Counted from the stretch's first letter, positions 34,654 to 43,946 are shown. The stretch is 64,000 bases of DNA from Alcaligenaceae bacterium (GCA_013416395.1 JACCEP010000014.1:1-64000); one strand, 5' to 3'. The notes: generated by a model from the letters alone, not told the origin. Numbers and translations: made by a program.

Positions 34654-35859
34654 ATGGATGAAAAAATGGATTGCTTTGTTTACGGTGGAATTCGTAGTCC
34701 GATAGCTCGCCGGGCAGGCGCATTGGCCAGTGTGAGGCCAGACGATTTGCTTGGTCTGTGTATTGATGCGGCGATGCGTGGTTCCGGCTTGCCTTCTAGC
34801 CACGTTGACGACGTGATTGTTGGCTGCACCAGCCAAGCTGGTGAGGACGCACGCAATGTGGCGCGCCACGCATTACTGTTGGCAGGTCTGCCGGTTGGGG
34901 TTCCGGGTCAGACAGTTAATCGTCTATGCGGAAGTGGCATGCAGGCCGTTCTAAGTGCCGCACAGGCGGCGAGTTCCCAACAAGGCGAGCTGTTCGTAGC
35001 GGGCGGGGTTGAAAGCATGACCCGTGCGCCCTTCGTGATCTCTAAGAGCGAAACCGCCTTCGCTCGTGAACCTAAGATTTTTGAGTCGCTCGGCGCACGG
35101 TTTCCCAATCCGAAGATCGTACATGAATTTGGCGGGGATGCGATGCCGCAGACAGCGGAGAACCTAGCGCGTGAATTTGGCATAAGCCGTCTTGAGGTTG
35201 ACGAGTTTGCCATGGCATCCCAGCGGAAGTACGCGGAGGCGGCTCAAGCGGGTTTCTACGAGGAAGAGATCCTTCCTATCGAACTTAAAGGTCGCAAGGG
35301 GGCGTGGACGATTGTGGCGCAAGACGAACATCCGCGTGGCGACACCACCATGAAAGGACTTCAGGCGCTGAGGCCGCTTTATGCGGATGGTGTGGTTACC
35401 GCAGGTAACGCATCAGGAGTCAATGATGGGGCCGTCGCGTTGGTACTAGGCTCCAGGGGCATAAGCGAGCGCTTTGGTGTGAGGCCGCGTGTCCGGATCG
35501 TCGCGGGCGCCGTGTCAGGGGTAGCACCTAGGGTGATGGGATTGGGGCCAGTCGAGGCGTCTCGGAAAGCGCTTGAGCGCGCCGGGCTGGCCCTGAATCA
35601 GATGGATGTGATAGAACTTAACGAGGCGTTCGCGTCACAGGTATTGGCTTGCCTGAAGTTGATGGGGCTTGCATCAGACGATGTACGTCTTAATGCGAAC
35701 GGCGGCGCTATTGCCATTGGTCACCCTCTGGGGGCCTCAGGCGCACGTCTGATCCTGACTGCCATGCGTCAGCTTGAGCGTATCGAGGGGCGTTTTGCTC
35801 TGGCCACCATGTGTATTGGTCTGGGCCAAGGAATCGCGGTGGTTCTCGAAAGGCGCTGA
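34654..35859 (+). CDS. Thiolase (acetyl-CoA C-acyltransferase)
   Basis: This 401-residue thiolase has the acyl-accepting Cys in NRLCGSGMQAV (about C92), GGVESMTRAPF, the His in GHPLGASGARL and the second Cys in MCIGLGQG. It cleaves a 3-oxoacyl-CoA with CoA to release acetyl-CoA and a shortened acyl-CoA. The ATG at 34654 gives the normal family length; the frame extends further upstream to 34549. A divergent MECR-like gene starts 54 bp upstream. Confidence 0.88.
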   Translation: MDEKMDCFVYGGIRSPIARRAGALASVRPDDLLGLCIDAAMRGSGLPSSHVDDVIVGCTSQAGEDARNVARHALLLAGLPVGVPGQTVNRLCGSGMQAVLSAAQAASSQQGELFVAGGVESMTRAPFVISKSETAFAREPKIFESLGARFPNPKIVHEFGGDAMPQTAENLAREFGISRLEVDEFAMASQRKYAEAAQAGFYEEEILPIELKGRKGAWTIVAQDEHPRGDTTMKGLQALRPLYADGVVTAGNASGVNDGAVALVLGSRGISERFGVRPRVRIVAGAVSGVAPRVMGLGPVEASRKALERAGLALNQMDVIELNEAFASQVLACLKLMGLASDDVRLNANGGAIAIGHPLGASGARLILTAMRQLERIEGRFALATMCIGLGQGIAVVLERR

Positions 35860-35931
35860 TAGGCACCAAAAGACTGTAGTCAGTTTAATGAAGCATAGTT
35901 GTATTTCGTCAACGCTATAAGGATGAGTGGA

Positions 35932-36741
35932 ATGAACGTTTCCTACGATCAATATCAATACATCAACGTCGAAAACCGCGATGGTATCGCGACTGTGACC
36001 TTGAATCGCCCAGAACTGCTTAATGCGGTAAACCCCGAAGTCCATGCGGAACTCGAATACATCTTCGTGGATATCGCTCGCGACGAAAGCATCAAGGTGG
36101 TCGTGCTTACTGGGGCTGGAAAGGCATTTTCTGCGGGGGGTGACATCAAGCGCATGGCCGAGCGTGCGGGTACGCAGTATGGCTTTGAGTATGCAATTCG
36201 GGTGCCGGAAAAGACCCGTCGGATATACAACTCCTTGCTTGAGGTCGAGCAACCGATTATCGCAGCCGTGAACGGTGACGCTATCGGACTGGGTGCGAAT
36301 ATTGCGCTGTTCTGCGATATCACCATTGCCTCCGAAACCGCCAGGATCGGCGATACCCACGTGAAGGTGGGCTTGGTCGCAGGGGATGGAGGGGCCATTA
36401 TCTGGCCTCTACTGCTCGGACCACAGCGTGCCAAGGAGTTCCTCATGCGTGGACTACTCGTCAAGGGGGCAGAGGCGGCACGCATCGGCTTGGTCAGTCA
36501 CGCGGTGCCCTCAGCAAAGGTCATGGAAAAGGCATACGAGATCGCGGCTGAACTCGCAGCGCTGCCCAAGTGGGCTGTCCGTTGGACGAAACTTTCGATA
36601 AACAAGAATCTCAAGCAGCAGCTCAATCTAACTCTGGACACTTCGATCTCATATGAGGCGCTGTCGATGCAAACAGCAGACTACAAAGAGGCTGCGACGG
36701 CATTCGCAGAGAAGCGCAAGCCCGTATTTGTCGGCCGCTAA
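35932..36741 (+). CDS. Crotonase-fold protein lacking the canonical catalytic glutamates
   Basis: This 269-residue crotonase has AGKAFSAGGDIKRMAE for the oxyanion hole and NGDAIGLGANIALFCD. The two usual glutamates are replaced (Asn at the first position, His in THVKVGL at the second), and an Asp lies in VAGDGGAIIWPLL. A paralogue at 59348 in module B shares the GDxxxIIWPLL block. The reaction may be isomerisation or C-C bond hydrolysis rather than hydration. AAGGA 8 bp upstream favours ATG 35932. Confidence 0.8.
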   Translation: MNVSYDQYQYINVENRDGIATVTLNRPELLNAVNPEVHAELEYIFVDIARDESIKVVVLTGAGKAFSAGGDIKRMAERAGTQYGFEYAIRVPEKTRRIYNSLLEVEQPIIAAVNGDAIGLGANIALFCDITIASETARIGDTHVKVGLVAGDGGAIIWPLLLGPQRAKEFLMRGLLVKGAEAARIGLVSHAVPSAKVMEKAYEIAAELAALPKWAVRWTKLSINKNLKQQLNLTLDTSISYEALSMQTADYKEAATAFAEKRKPVFVGR

Positions 36742-36758
36742 GCACTGCGAGGAACGCT

Positions 36759-37943
36759 ATGGAATTGAAGTTCACTCCGGAAGAGAATGGTTTTCGCGAG
36801 GAAGTTCGTAGGTTTTTGAGCGAGGCTTTGCCTGAAGACATTAGGCAAAAGATGTTGCAGCGTCGCCACTTAGAAAAGAAGGACTGGGTGCGATGGCAAC
36901 GAATTCTGAATGCTAAGGGGTGGGCGGTCCCCGCTTGGCCTGTAGAGTATGGCGGTACGGATTGGAGCCCAGTTGAGCGTTTCATTTTTCTGGAAGAACT
37001 GCAGCACGCACCTGCTCCTGAGCCGCTGTCGTTCAACACAGGCATGCTGGGGCCGCTTCTGATTGCGTTCGGCAGCAAGCAACAAAAAGATACCTTGCTG
37101 CCACGTATTGCCAATCTGGACGATTGGTGGTGCCAAGGATTCTCCGAGCCTGGGGCGGGCTCGGACTTGGCGTCCCTGAGTACAACAGCAAGACGTGAGG
37201 GTGATTTCTATATCGTCAACGGACAAAAACTATGGACTACGCAGGCGCATTATGCGGATTGGATGTTTTGCCTAGTGCGCACCGATCAGGCGTTGCGTAA
37301 GCAAGAGGGCATTACCATGCTGTTGATCGACATGAAAACGCCGGGTGTTGTTGTCCGGCCCATCCATACAATTGATGCCTATCACGAGACTAACGAAGTC
37401 TTCCTCGACGATGTGAAGGTGCCTGTAGGGAACCGCGTGGGTGAGGAGAACAAGGGGTGGTCATACGCGAAGTACCTTCTTGGTCATGAACGTTCGGGCA
37501 TAGCACGGGTAGGTGTGTCAAAGGAGCGGGCACGTCGGATCCGTCAGTTGGCAACGGCTGTACTGGACGACGAGGGCAAGCCGATGTCCGAGAATGTGCC
37601 GTTTCGCCGTCGGCTCACGGAACTGGAGGTGCAGATCAAGGCATTGGAGGTCTCCCAGCTTCGGGCCATCGGCGCGAGCCGCAGTGGCGGGCACGATGCA
37701 TTTGCATCTATTTTGAAAATCAAAGGCTCTGAAATGCAGCAGGCCTCCATGGAACTGTTGATGGACCTGCTGGGTCCGCTCAGTTTGCCTGACGTTGAGG
37801 CGATTCCCGGTCAAGAAATTGTTCCCGAGTGGGCGCCTGCGGTCGCACCTAGCTATCTTTTTTCCCGCACATACTCGATTTTTGGTGGGTCAAACGAGAT
37901 TCAAAAGAACATTATCGCCAAGGTCGCTCTGGAGTTGTCATGA
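36759..37943 (+). CDS. Acyl-CoA dehydrogenase, PimC-like large subunit
   Basis: This 394-residue flavoprotein has the ACAD layout: an N-terminal helical domain (LKFTPEENGFREEVRRFL), a beta domain with SEPGAGSDLAS, and the C-terminal GSNEIQKNIIAKVALEL. It resembles PimC, the large subunit of pimeloyl-CoA dehydrogenase, and the next gene resembles PimD. The two overlap by 4 bp (ATGA), consistent with a heteromeric alpha/beta enzyme. It would introduce the 2,3-double bond in a CoA ester, possibly of a dicarboxylic or branched acid. Confidence 0.84.
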   Translation: MELKFTPEENGFREEVRRFLSEALPEDIRQKMLQRRHLEKKDWVRWQRILNAKGWAVPAWPVEYGGTDWSPVERFIFLEELQHAPAPEPLSFNTGMLGPLLIAFGSKQQKDTLLPRIANLDDWWCQGFSEPGAGSDLASLSTTARREGDFYIVNGQKLWTTQAHYADWMFCLVRTDQALRKQEGITMLLIDMKTPGVVVRPIHTIDAYHETNEVFLDDVKVPVGNRVGEENKGWSYAKYLLGHERSGIARVGVSKERARRIRQLATAVLDDEGKPMSENVPFRRRLTELEVQIKALEVSQLRAIGASRSGGHDAFASILKIKGSEMQQASMELLMDLLGPLSLPDVEAIPGQEIVPEWAPAVAPSYLFSRTYSIFGGSNEIQKNIIAKVALELS

Positions 37944-39073
37944 ACTTTGATCTCGAAGAGGATCAGCGCGCACTCGTTAATACGGTTGAACGGCTGGTGG
38001 CAAAGGAATACACGTTCGAGCAGCGACAAAGGTATGCCGAATTGCCGAATGGTTGGAGCCCAGATGTATGGGATCGCCTGGCCGAAATTGGCGTGATGGC
38101 GCTTCCCTTCTCGGAGCATGACGGTGGCCTTGGTGGCGGCCCTGCAGACTTCATGCTTGCCATGCAGTCCTTGGGAAAGGCCGCACTGTTAGAGCCATTC
38201 GTTTCCAGTATCGTTCTCTGCGGCAGCATCCTGAAGCGCGGTACCATCGCAGAAGTCCGGTCTCACTGGATTCCTCAGTTGTGCGACGGATCTTTGCGTC
38301 TTGCTTTTGCTCATGCGGAACCGGGTAGCAGACATGGCATGGAAGCGGCCAATACGTGCGCGCGCCGGGATGGCGATACGTGGCTTCTAGTGGGTAGCAA
38401 GAGGCTGGTTTTGCACGGTGATTCCGCAGACGGCTTCTTCGTCAGTGCCCGGATCCAGAGTGTTGCAGGACACAGCGGAGTATTGGGGATCTTTCATGTG
38501 AACGCAGATGCGGAGGGATTGCAACGTAAATCTTATGCGCTACTGGACGGTACGCGGTGCGCGGACCTCCAACTTAATAACGTTTCCGCGCAAAGTATGG
38601 TGATCGAGGGTGCTCAAGAGGTTCTGGAGAATGTATGGTGCGATGCAGCGTCCGCCGTTTGCTGGGACTCGATCGGAAGCATGCAGGCACTCCTGGATTT
38701 AACGGTGGACTATCTAAAGACGCGACGCCAGTTTGGACGTGCCATCGGTAGCTTCCAAGTTTTGCAACACCGCGCGGTCGATATGCTGATGGCGCTTGAA
38801 CAATCACGAAGCATGGCGATGTATGCGGCGATGACTTGCGATGGCTCCCTTGAGGAGCGACAACGGTCGATCTCCGCTACCAAGATTCAAATATGCGATT
38901 CGAGTCGATTCATCGCTCAGCAGGCAATCCAACTGCACGGCGGAATCGGCATGACTCAGGAATACCAGGTCGGGCATTATGTTCGACGCCTCCTGGTGCT
39001 GGAGTCATTGTTTGGCGACAGGGAATTCCATTTATCACGACTGTCCCGGACGGATGGCGTGTTCTCAAGATAA
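37940..39073 (+). CDS. Acyl-CoA dehydrogenase, PimD-like small subunit
   Basis: This 377-residue ACAD homologue begins MNFDLEEDQRALVNTVERLV and has a divergent active-site block (AHAEPGSRHG in place of TEPxAGSD) and a C-terminal IQLHGGIGMTQEYQVGHYVRR. These features match the small, often catalytically reduced, partner of PimC-like dehydrogenases. It is translationally coupled to the upstream large subunit. The next ACAD gene starts 46 bp later. Confidence 0.82.
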   Translation: MNFDLEEDQRALVNTVERLVAKEYTFEQRQRYAELPNGWSPDVWDRLAEIGVMALPFSEHDGGLGGGPADFMLAMQSLGKAALLEPFVSSIVLCGSILKRGTIAEVRSHWIPQLCDGSLRLAFAHAEPGSRHGMEAANTCARRDGDTWLLVGSKRLVLHGDSADGFFVSARIQSVAGHSGVLGIFHVNADAEGLQRKSYALLDGTRCADLQLNNVSAQSMVIEGAQEVLENVWCDAASAVCWDSIGSMQALLDLTVDYLKTRRQFGRAIGSFQVLQHRAVDMLMALEQSRSMAMYAAMTCDGSLEERQRSISATKIQICDSSRFIAQQAIQLHGGIGMTQEYQVGHYVRRLLVLESLFGDREFHLSRLSRTDGVFSR

Positions 39074-39119
39074 CAATATTGATGTCGGGCCCTGGCTCGA
39101 TGACCAAGGAGCAGTACGC

Positions 39120-40277
39120 ATGAACTTCGAGTTCACCGAAATTGATCGTATGTTTGTAGATGCGGTGCGACGTTTTGCACAAGAGAAGCTTGCAGCTGGT
39201 GCGCTGGAGCGGGCGCATTCGACCGAATATCCGGTGGAGGTTGCCGGGATGCTGGCAAGCCAAGGCTTGTTGGGTATCGCCTTTGATTCGGATGATGGTG
39301 GCGGAGGTGGCACGTTGCTGCAATCCGTCTTGGCAATACAGGAAGTCGCATTGGCGTGCCCGAAAAGTGCAGACATCGTCCAAGCCGGAAATTTCGGCCC
39401 GATTCGAACATTCGTGCAGTATGCAACGCCGGAGCAGAAAGAGCGCTTTCTGCCGGATTTGCTTGCGGGGCGGTCACTCATTGCCTTGGGTATGAGTGAG
39501 CCCGACGCGGGTTCCGCTGTAACCGAACTCAAGACCTCAGCCGTACGGGATGGCGACGAGGTCATTATCAATGGTAGCAAAGTGTTCTCTACCCACAGCC
39601 CGCACGCGAACCTGTTCCTGATTTATGTGCGCTTCGGTCCCGGCGTGAATGGTATCGGCTCGGTCTTGGTTGAGCGGGGTAGCGTTGGATTCGAGGTAGG
39701 AAGTCCCTCTGAATTCATGAGTGGGGAGCAATGGAGTCAACTGTATTTTGACAATTGTCGCATTCCCGCCAAGAACATTCTTTTGGGAGAGGGGGGCTTC
39801 AAGAAACAGATATCGGGCTTTAACGTAGAGCGACTTGGCAACGCCTCGCGGGCGCTGGCGCTTGGTCGGTATTGCTTCAATACAGCGCGTGACCATGCAA
39901 GCGACCGCAAGCAGTTCGGCCGACGTCTCTGCGAGTTTCAGGGCATTCAGTGGAAGTTTGCCGAGATGACGCTGAAGCTCGAATCTGCTCAACTTCTGCT
40001 GTATAAGGCTGCGATGGAAGGCATTACGGGGTTGCCATCGGCGCAGAGCACTGCCGTGGCCAAGCTCGCGTGCAATACGGCAGCCTGGGAGGTTGCCAAC
40101 GAGGCTCTGCAGGTAATGGGGGCCATGGGTTACAGCAAGGAGATCTTGGTCGAGTATTGTCTGCGCAGGATCCGTGGTTGGATGATCGCCGGAGGATCTC
40201 TTGAGATCCTTAAGAACCGAATCGCCGAAGGCGTTTTCGGTGAGAGTTTCCCCCAAAGATTGCGAAGCGAGACATAA
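39120..40277 (+). CDS. Acyl-CoA dehydrogenase
   Basis: This 385-residue ACAD has MSEPDAGSAVTELKTSA in the middle domain, DRKQFGRRLCEFQGIQWKFA in the C-terminal helical domain and the ending GSLEILKNRIAEGVFG. AAGGAG 10 bp upstream decides ATG 39120; the open frame extends back to 38979 inside the previous gene. It would carry out a second FAD-dependent dehydrogenation, distinct from the PimCD-like pair. Confidence 0.85.
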   Translation: MNFEFTEIDRMFVDAVRRFAQEKLAAGALERAHSTEYPVEVAGMLASQGLLGIAFDSDDGGGGGTLLQSVLAIQEVALACPKSADIVQAGNFGPIRTFVQYATPEQKERFLPDLLAGRSLIALGMSEPDAGSAVTELKTSAVRDGDEVIINGSKVFSTHSPHANLFLIYVRFGPGVNGIGSVLVERGSVGFEVGSPSEFMSGEQWSQLYFDNCRIPAKNILLGEGGFKKQISGFNVERLGNASRALALGRYCFNTARDHASDRKQFGRRLCEFQGIQWKFAEMTLKLESAQLLLYKAAMEGITGLPSAQSTAVAKLACNTAAWEVANEALQVMGAMGYSKEILVEYCLRRIRGWMIAGGSLEILKNRIAEGVFGESFPQRLRSET

Positions 40278-40278
40278 T

Positions 40279-42348
40279 ATGATTGATTCGGGCTCCTCAA
40301 AGCTTGCCGATCATATCTTCAGACCACAGAGTATTGCACTCGTTGGCGCGTCGGACAATAAGAATAGTCCCGCAGGTAGACCTTTAGCCTTGCTTAGGGA
40401 GTCCGGGTTCGAAGGGCGCATCTACCCGGTCAATCCAAAGCGAACCCAAGTGCAAGGAGAACGCACGTGGAAGAGCTTGGAGAGCTTGCCCGAGGTGCCA
40501 GAGCACGTCTACCTGCTGGGCAGTGCGCACACTGTGCTAGACACGATTGCATACTGTATTGAAGCGGTGGTGCCCGTGGTCACAATACTTGCCAGCGGAT
40601 TGAGCGCAACAAGCACGAATGGTATTACGCTTGAACAGAAGCTTGGCGCCATGGTCTTGGATTCTCGCACTCGAATTTTGGGAACAAGCAGCCTTGGCGT
40701 GGTTAGCTTCGGAAATGGTTGCCGGTTGACCGCGAACGCGGCTTGCAGTGGTGAGTTCCCGCTTGGCGGCGATTTGGTCGTTTCTCACAGCGGCAGCATT
40801 GTCGGCGCTTTGGTCACTCGTGCCAGAAGTCGAGGTGCGGGCTTTGCGGGCTTGGTTTCTGTTGGAACCGAGCTTGATCTAACAATGGCGCAAATCTGTA
40901 CGGCCACGCTAGATGACCCGTCTGTGTTGGGCTATGTGTTATTTTTGGAGCACCTACGTGACGCTCCTGCATTGCGACAGTTCGCGGCAGAAGCAGCTCG
41001 GCGGAATAAATCGGTTGTCGCGTTCAAACTTGGTCGCACGGACGAGGCCGCTACGCTTTCGCTTACGCACACTGGCGCGATGGGCGGGGATGATCAAATT
41101 GCGGACGCATTTCTTAAGGATTCAGGGATTCTGAGAGTCCATTATCTCGATGCTCTTCCTGAGGTTTGCATGCTTGCGCGGACTTTATCGCAGAAACGGC
41201 AAGGGCACAAGTTGCGTACAGCGATAGTTACAACCACCGGTGGTGGGGCCGCAATGCTAGTAGATGAGCTGGCCCTACGGAAGGTGCCAGTGTCAACGTT
41301 GCCCGACGATACGGCTGCGGCGTTGCGGACTGCTGGAATTGACTATCACGGCGGTCCCATTCTGGACTTAACCCTGGCAGGAACCAGGGCCGACATCATG
41401 TCGAAAGCCCTCGACACCCTTGTAAGCTCCGGTTATTTCGATCTTGTGCTAATCGTGCTCGGATCTTCGGCGCACAGCCGTCCGATTGAATCAGTTGAGC
41501 CCATTATTGAAATCACGCATCGGACAACTTGTGCGGTGGCTGTGCTAGTGATGCCACATGCGCCTGTGGCTCTTGCGCTTCTGGTTGACGCAGGTGTTCC
41601 CGCATTCAACACGCCAGAGGTGTGCGCAGATGCATTGCATACTTTTACCTCAAAGCGTGAACGCGTTGGTTACACTCCAATCGGTTTAAAGACTGCAGAG
41701 ATGACAGGGACGGTACTTGATGACTTCGGAATCAATCGACCACCTGAAGTTTTTATAGACTTGTACGCTGAAGCATTTTCAGCACTTCCTTTCGACTACC
41801 CTGTGGTGGCGAAACTGTCTGGCGTGGAGCTTGCGCATAAAACAGACGTTGGCGGTGTTGCGTTGGGGGTGACGAGCGTCGAGGATCTCTTGAGTGTCAT
41901 GTCAAAATGGAGGGCTGACAAGAGATTCAAAGGGAAATCCTTTCGTGTGCAGGTTCAACCGATGGTGCGGGATGTTGTTGCGGAAGTTCTCGTTGGCTAT
42001 CTATTGGACAAAGAGGTTGGGCCTGTAGTTACACTTTCTGCAGGTGGCGTCTTCGCCGAACTCAGCGATCGCCGAAGTGTCCGCATGGCTCCTGTGGACG
42101 AAGGCGAAGCAATGTCCATGATTAATGAGCTTCCGCTTTCTCGTATCCTGGATGGCTATCGAGGAAAGGGGCCTGGTGATAAACAGGAACTGGCTCGCTC
42201 TATCTCAGCCTTTTCACGGTTAGCTGAATTTGCCCGAGTTGTCGAGGCCGAGATCAATCCGCTTATGGTGTTGCCGATAGGGCAGGGCGTGTCTGCAGTG
42301 GACGTCCTTTTTCGAGAGGCTGTGCCGCAATATAGAAGAGCCGGTTAA
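40279..42348 (+). CDS. NDP-forming acyl-CoA synthetase (acetate-CoA ligase family)
   Basis: This 689-residue protein joins a CoA-binding domain (RPQSIALVGASDNKNSPAGR, then YPVNPKRTQVQG), a succinyl-CoA ligase-like flavodoxin domain with a SHSGSIVGALV block, and a C-terminal ATP-grasp domain (ELAHKTDVGGVALGV). It activates a carboxylic acid with ATP, giving ADP and acyl-CoA. It is the last gene of module A, one base after the ACAD stop. It probably loads the pathway substrate or an intermediate onto CoA. Confidence 0.85.
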   Translation: MIDSGSSKLADHIFRPQSIALVGASDNKNSPAGRPLALLRESGFEGRIYPVNPKRTQVQGERTWKSLESLPEVPEHVYLLGSAHTVLDTIAYCIEAVVPVVTILASGLSATSTNGITLEQKLGAMVLDSRTRILGTSSLGVVSFGNGCRLTANAACSGEFPLGGDLVVSHSGSIVGALVTRARSRGAGFAGLVSVGTELDLTMAQICTATLDDPSVLGYVLFLEHLRDAPALRQFAAEAARRNKSVVAFKLGRTDEAATLSLTHTGAMGGDDQIADAFLKDSGILRVHYLDALPEVCMLARTLSQKRQGHKLRTAIVTTTGGGAAMLVDELALRKVPVSTLPDDTAAALRTAGIDYHGGPILDLTLAGTRADIMSKALDTLVSSGYFDLVLIVLGSSAHSRPIESVEPIIEITHRTTCAVAVLVMPHAPVALALLVDAGVPAFNTPEVCADALHTFTSKRERVGYTPIGLKTAEMTGTVLDDFGINRPPEVFIDLYAEAFSALPFDYPVVAKLSGVELAHKTDVGGVALGVTSVEDLLSVMSKWRADKRFKGKSFRVQVQPMVRDVVAEVLVGYLLDKEVGPVVTLSAGGVFAELSDRRSVRMAPVDEGEAMSMINELPLSRILDGYRGKGPGDKQELARSISAFSRLAEFARVVEAEINPLMVLPIGQGVSAVDVLFREAVPQYRRAG

Positions 42349-42419
42349 TTGAGTTTTCTGCTGCAATAGACGATGATAGTCGCCTGTGAATCACCCCGGG
42401 AATTGCGGAGGCTGTTTGG

Positions 42420-42738
42420 TTAAAGTAAAACAGGTTCCGCAGCCTGTGCTGCAAGTTTTCGATAGTAACGTTCTTCGGCTTCAGCGGGTGGGATATCCCC
42501 GATCGACCCCAGCAAGCGCTGGTGGTTGAACCAGGACACCCATTCCAGTGTGGCCAATTCCACGGCTGCCTTGGTCTTCCAGGGTGCCCGACGGTAAATC
42601 AATTCGGTGTTGTACAGACCGTTGATAGTTTCAGCTAGGGCGTTGTCATAAGCACTGCCTGTGTTCCCCACAGAAGGATTAATGCCAGCCTCGCCGAGGC
42701 GCTCGGTATATCGAATGGATACGTATTGGCAGCCACGG
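42420..42738 (-). pseudogene. IS3-family orfB (transposase) C-terminal remnant
   Basis: Minus-strand coding from 42738 reads RGCQYVSIRYTERLGEAG, then NTGSAYDNALAETINGLYN and WVSWFNHQRLLGSIGDIPPAEAEERYYR, ending at 42420. This is the C-terminal DDE region of an IS3 group orfB, including the final Glu of the triad (ALAETINGLYN). The 5' part is cut off at about 42738 by an IS110 insertion. The matching orfA start is found at 44265. Confidence 0.82.
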
Positions 42739-42740
42739 AC

Positions 42741-43700
42741 GCCCTTCTAAGTGTCAAGCGGCGATTTGCGTCTGACTGATTGTATGGTTACGTCTTTGCA
42801 AGACATAAAATAGCTCCCGTGCGATGTAACGCTTCAGGCAACGAATGGCCTCCAGCTTGGAGAGTCCTTGCTCTGTCCGCTTTGCGACATAGTTTTGAGT
42901 TCTTGGGTCCAGTCGCAATCGACCAATGGCGATGATGTGTAAGGCGCTATTTGCCGCTCTATCACCACCTCGATTGAGACGATGACGCTGGGTCTTGCCA
43001 GAGGATGCCGGCACGGGGCTATCCCCGCACAGTGCGGCAAAGCCGGCCTCCGAGTGCACGCGTTCTGGATTATCACCAGCGGTTATTAACAACTGTGAGG
43101 CAGATTCGTAACCCACACCTAGGCGGGACACAAGCTCAGGCGCTAACTCATCCACAATCGCCTTAATCATGACGTCCAAATCAGCGATCTCATCGTGCAG
43201 TTCAACGTAGCGGCGAGCCAGCGATTTGAACGCAATCCTGTACGCCGTTGTCACATTTCGGTAGCGACTGAGGTGAGCCGCATTTTCTGCATCAATCGTG
43301 TCATCTTTGCCGCGTTTTCGTCGCACCGTTTTATCGGGTGCCGTCACTTCAAGGGTTGGAATATCACTTTGCTGCAAATAACGCAGTAAGCCCGCACCGT
43401 AGGTGCCTGTACACTCAACACCAACCCGGCTGACAGTCCCAAAGGAGCGCACCCAGCTAAGCAGTGTTTTATACCCATGCCGGGTCGTGGGAAAACTGGC
43501 TGTCCCCAAAAGGCGATCATGATGATCGACAACGGCGGCGACGTGCAAGTCCTTGTGGGTGTCCACACCACCTACTACGGTTGAACTGTTTTCTTGCGGC
43601 TGATCCATAACAACTCTCCAAGCAATTGAAGTTGTAGGCGGTATCACCGTGGTCGATGGCGTGGACATGACAGTAATGAGACAGGTCATCAGGCCCTTCT
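42741..43700 (-). mobile_element. IS110-family insertion sequence (deletion derivative)
   Basis: The element carries one transposase and is flanked by the 8-bp direct repeat GCCCTTCT (42741-42748 and 43693-43700). About 90 bp lie upstream of the transposase and about 12 bp downstream, which fits the IS110 group, where the longer non-coding end encodes the bridge RNA. IS110 elements lack terminal inverted repeats, so the repeats probably reflect core/target sequence. Its left end interrupts the IS3 orfB. Confidence 0.65.
42754..43608 (-). CDS. IS110-family transposase with internal in-frame deletion
   Basis: The protein has the RuvC-like N-terminus (VVGGVDTHKDLHVAAVVDHH, GVECTGTYGAGL and KRGKDDTIDAENAAH) and the Tnp domain (YESASQLLITAGDN, SPVPASSGKTQRHRLNRGGD, RCLKRYIARELF). 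Between ENAAH and RNVTTAYRIAFKSLARRY, about 80 residues present in full-length relatives are missing, while the frame is kept. The deleted part is the region after the last DEDD acidic cluster that forms the long helical linker, so activity is doubtful. ATG 43608 has GGAGAG upstream. Confidence 0.75.
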   Translation of the reverse strand: MDQPQENSSTVVGGVDTHKDLHVAAVVDHHDRLLGTASFPTTRHGYKTLLSWVRSFGTVSRVGVECTGTYGAGLLRYLQQSDIPTLEVTAPDKTVRRKRGKDDTIDAENAAHLSRYRNVTTAYRIAFKSLARRYVELHDEIADLDVMIKAIVDELAPELVSRLGVGYESASQLLITAGDNPERVHSEAGFAALCGDSPVPASSGKTQRHRLNRGGDRAANSALHIIAIGRLRLDPRTQNYVAKRTEQGLSKLEAIRCLKRYIARELFYVLQRRNHTISQTQIAA

Positions 43701-43727
43701 TGAGTCACAAGCATCGATGAGGCGAAA

Positions 43728-43899
43728 CCTCAACGATCCAGCGGCGCAATACGTTGGCATTCATGCCTTGCTCGAGAGCCAGGGATGCCACAGACACATT
43801 GCCTCGCAAGCATTCGGCCACCATCTCAGCTTTAAATTGGTCGGTGTAGCCGCGCCGAGCGCGATGTGGTTTAAGAGCGTTTTGATCCATAACGTCCAC
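43728..43899 (-). pseudogene. Transposase accessory OrfA fragment (IS66 TnpA/IS3 OrfA-like)
   Basis: Starting at ATG 43899 the minus strand encodes DQFKAEMVAECLRGNVSVAS and LEQGMNANVLRRWIVE, a helix-turn-helix OrfA, then runs into unrelated sequence near 43728. It is a truncated insertion-sequence gene. Its exact family (IS66 or IS3) cannot be settled by eye. Confidence 0.6.
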
Positions 43900-43946
43900 C
43901 TAATTTCGTGGACACCATGCTCTATTGAATTCAGCTCGCGCTCAAG

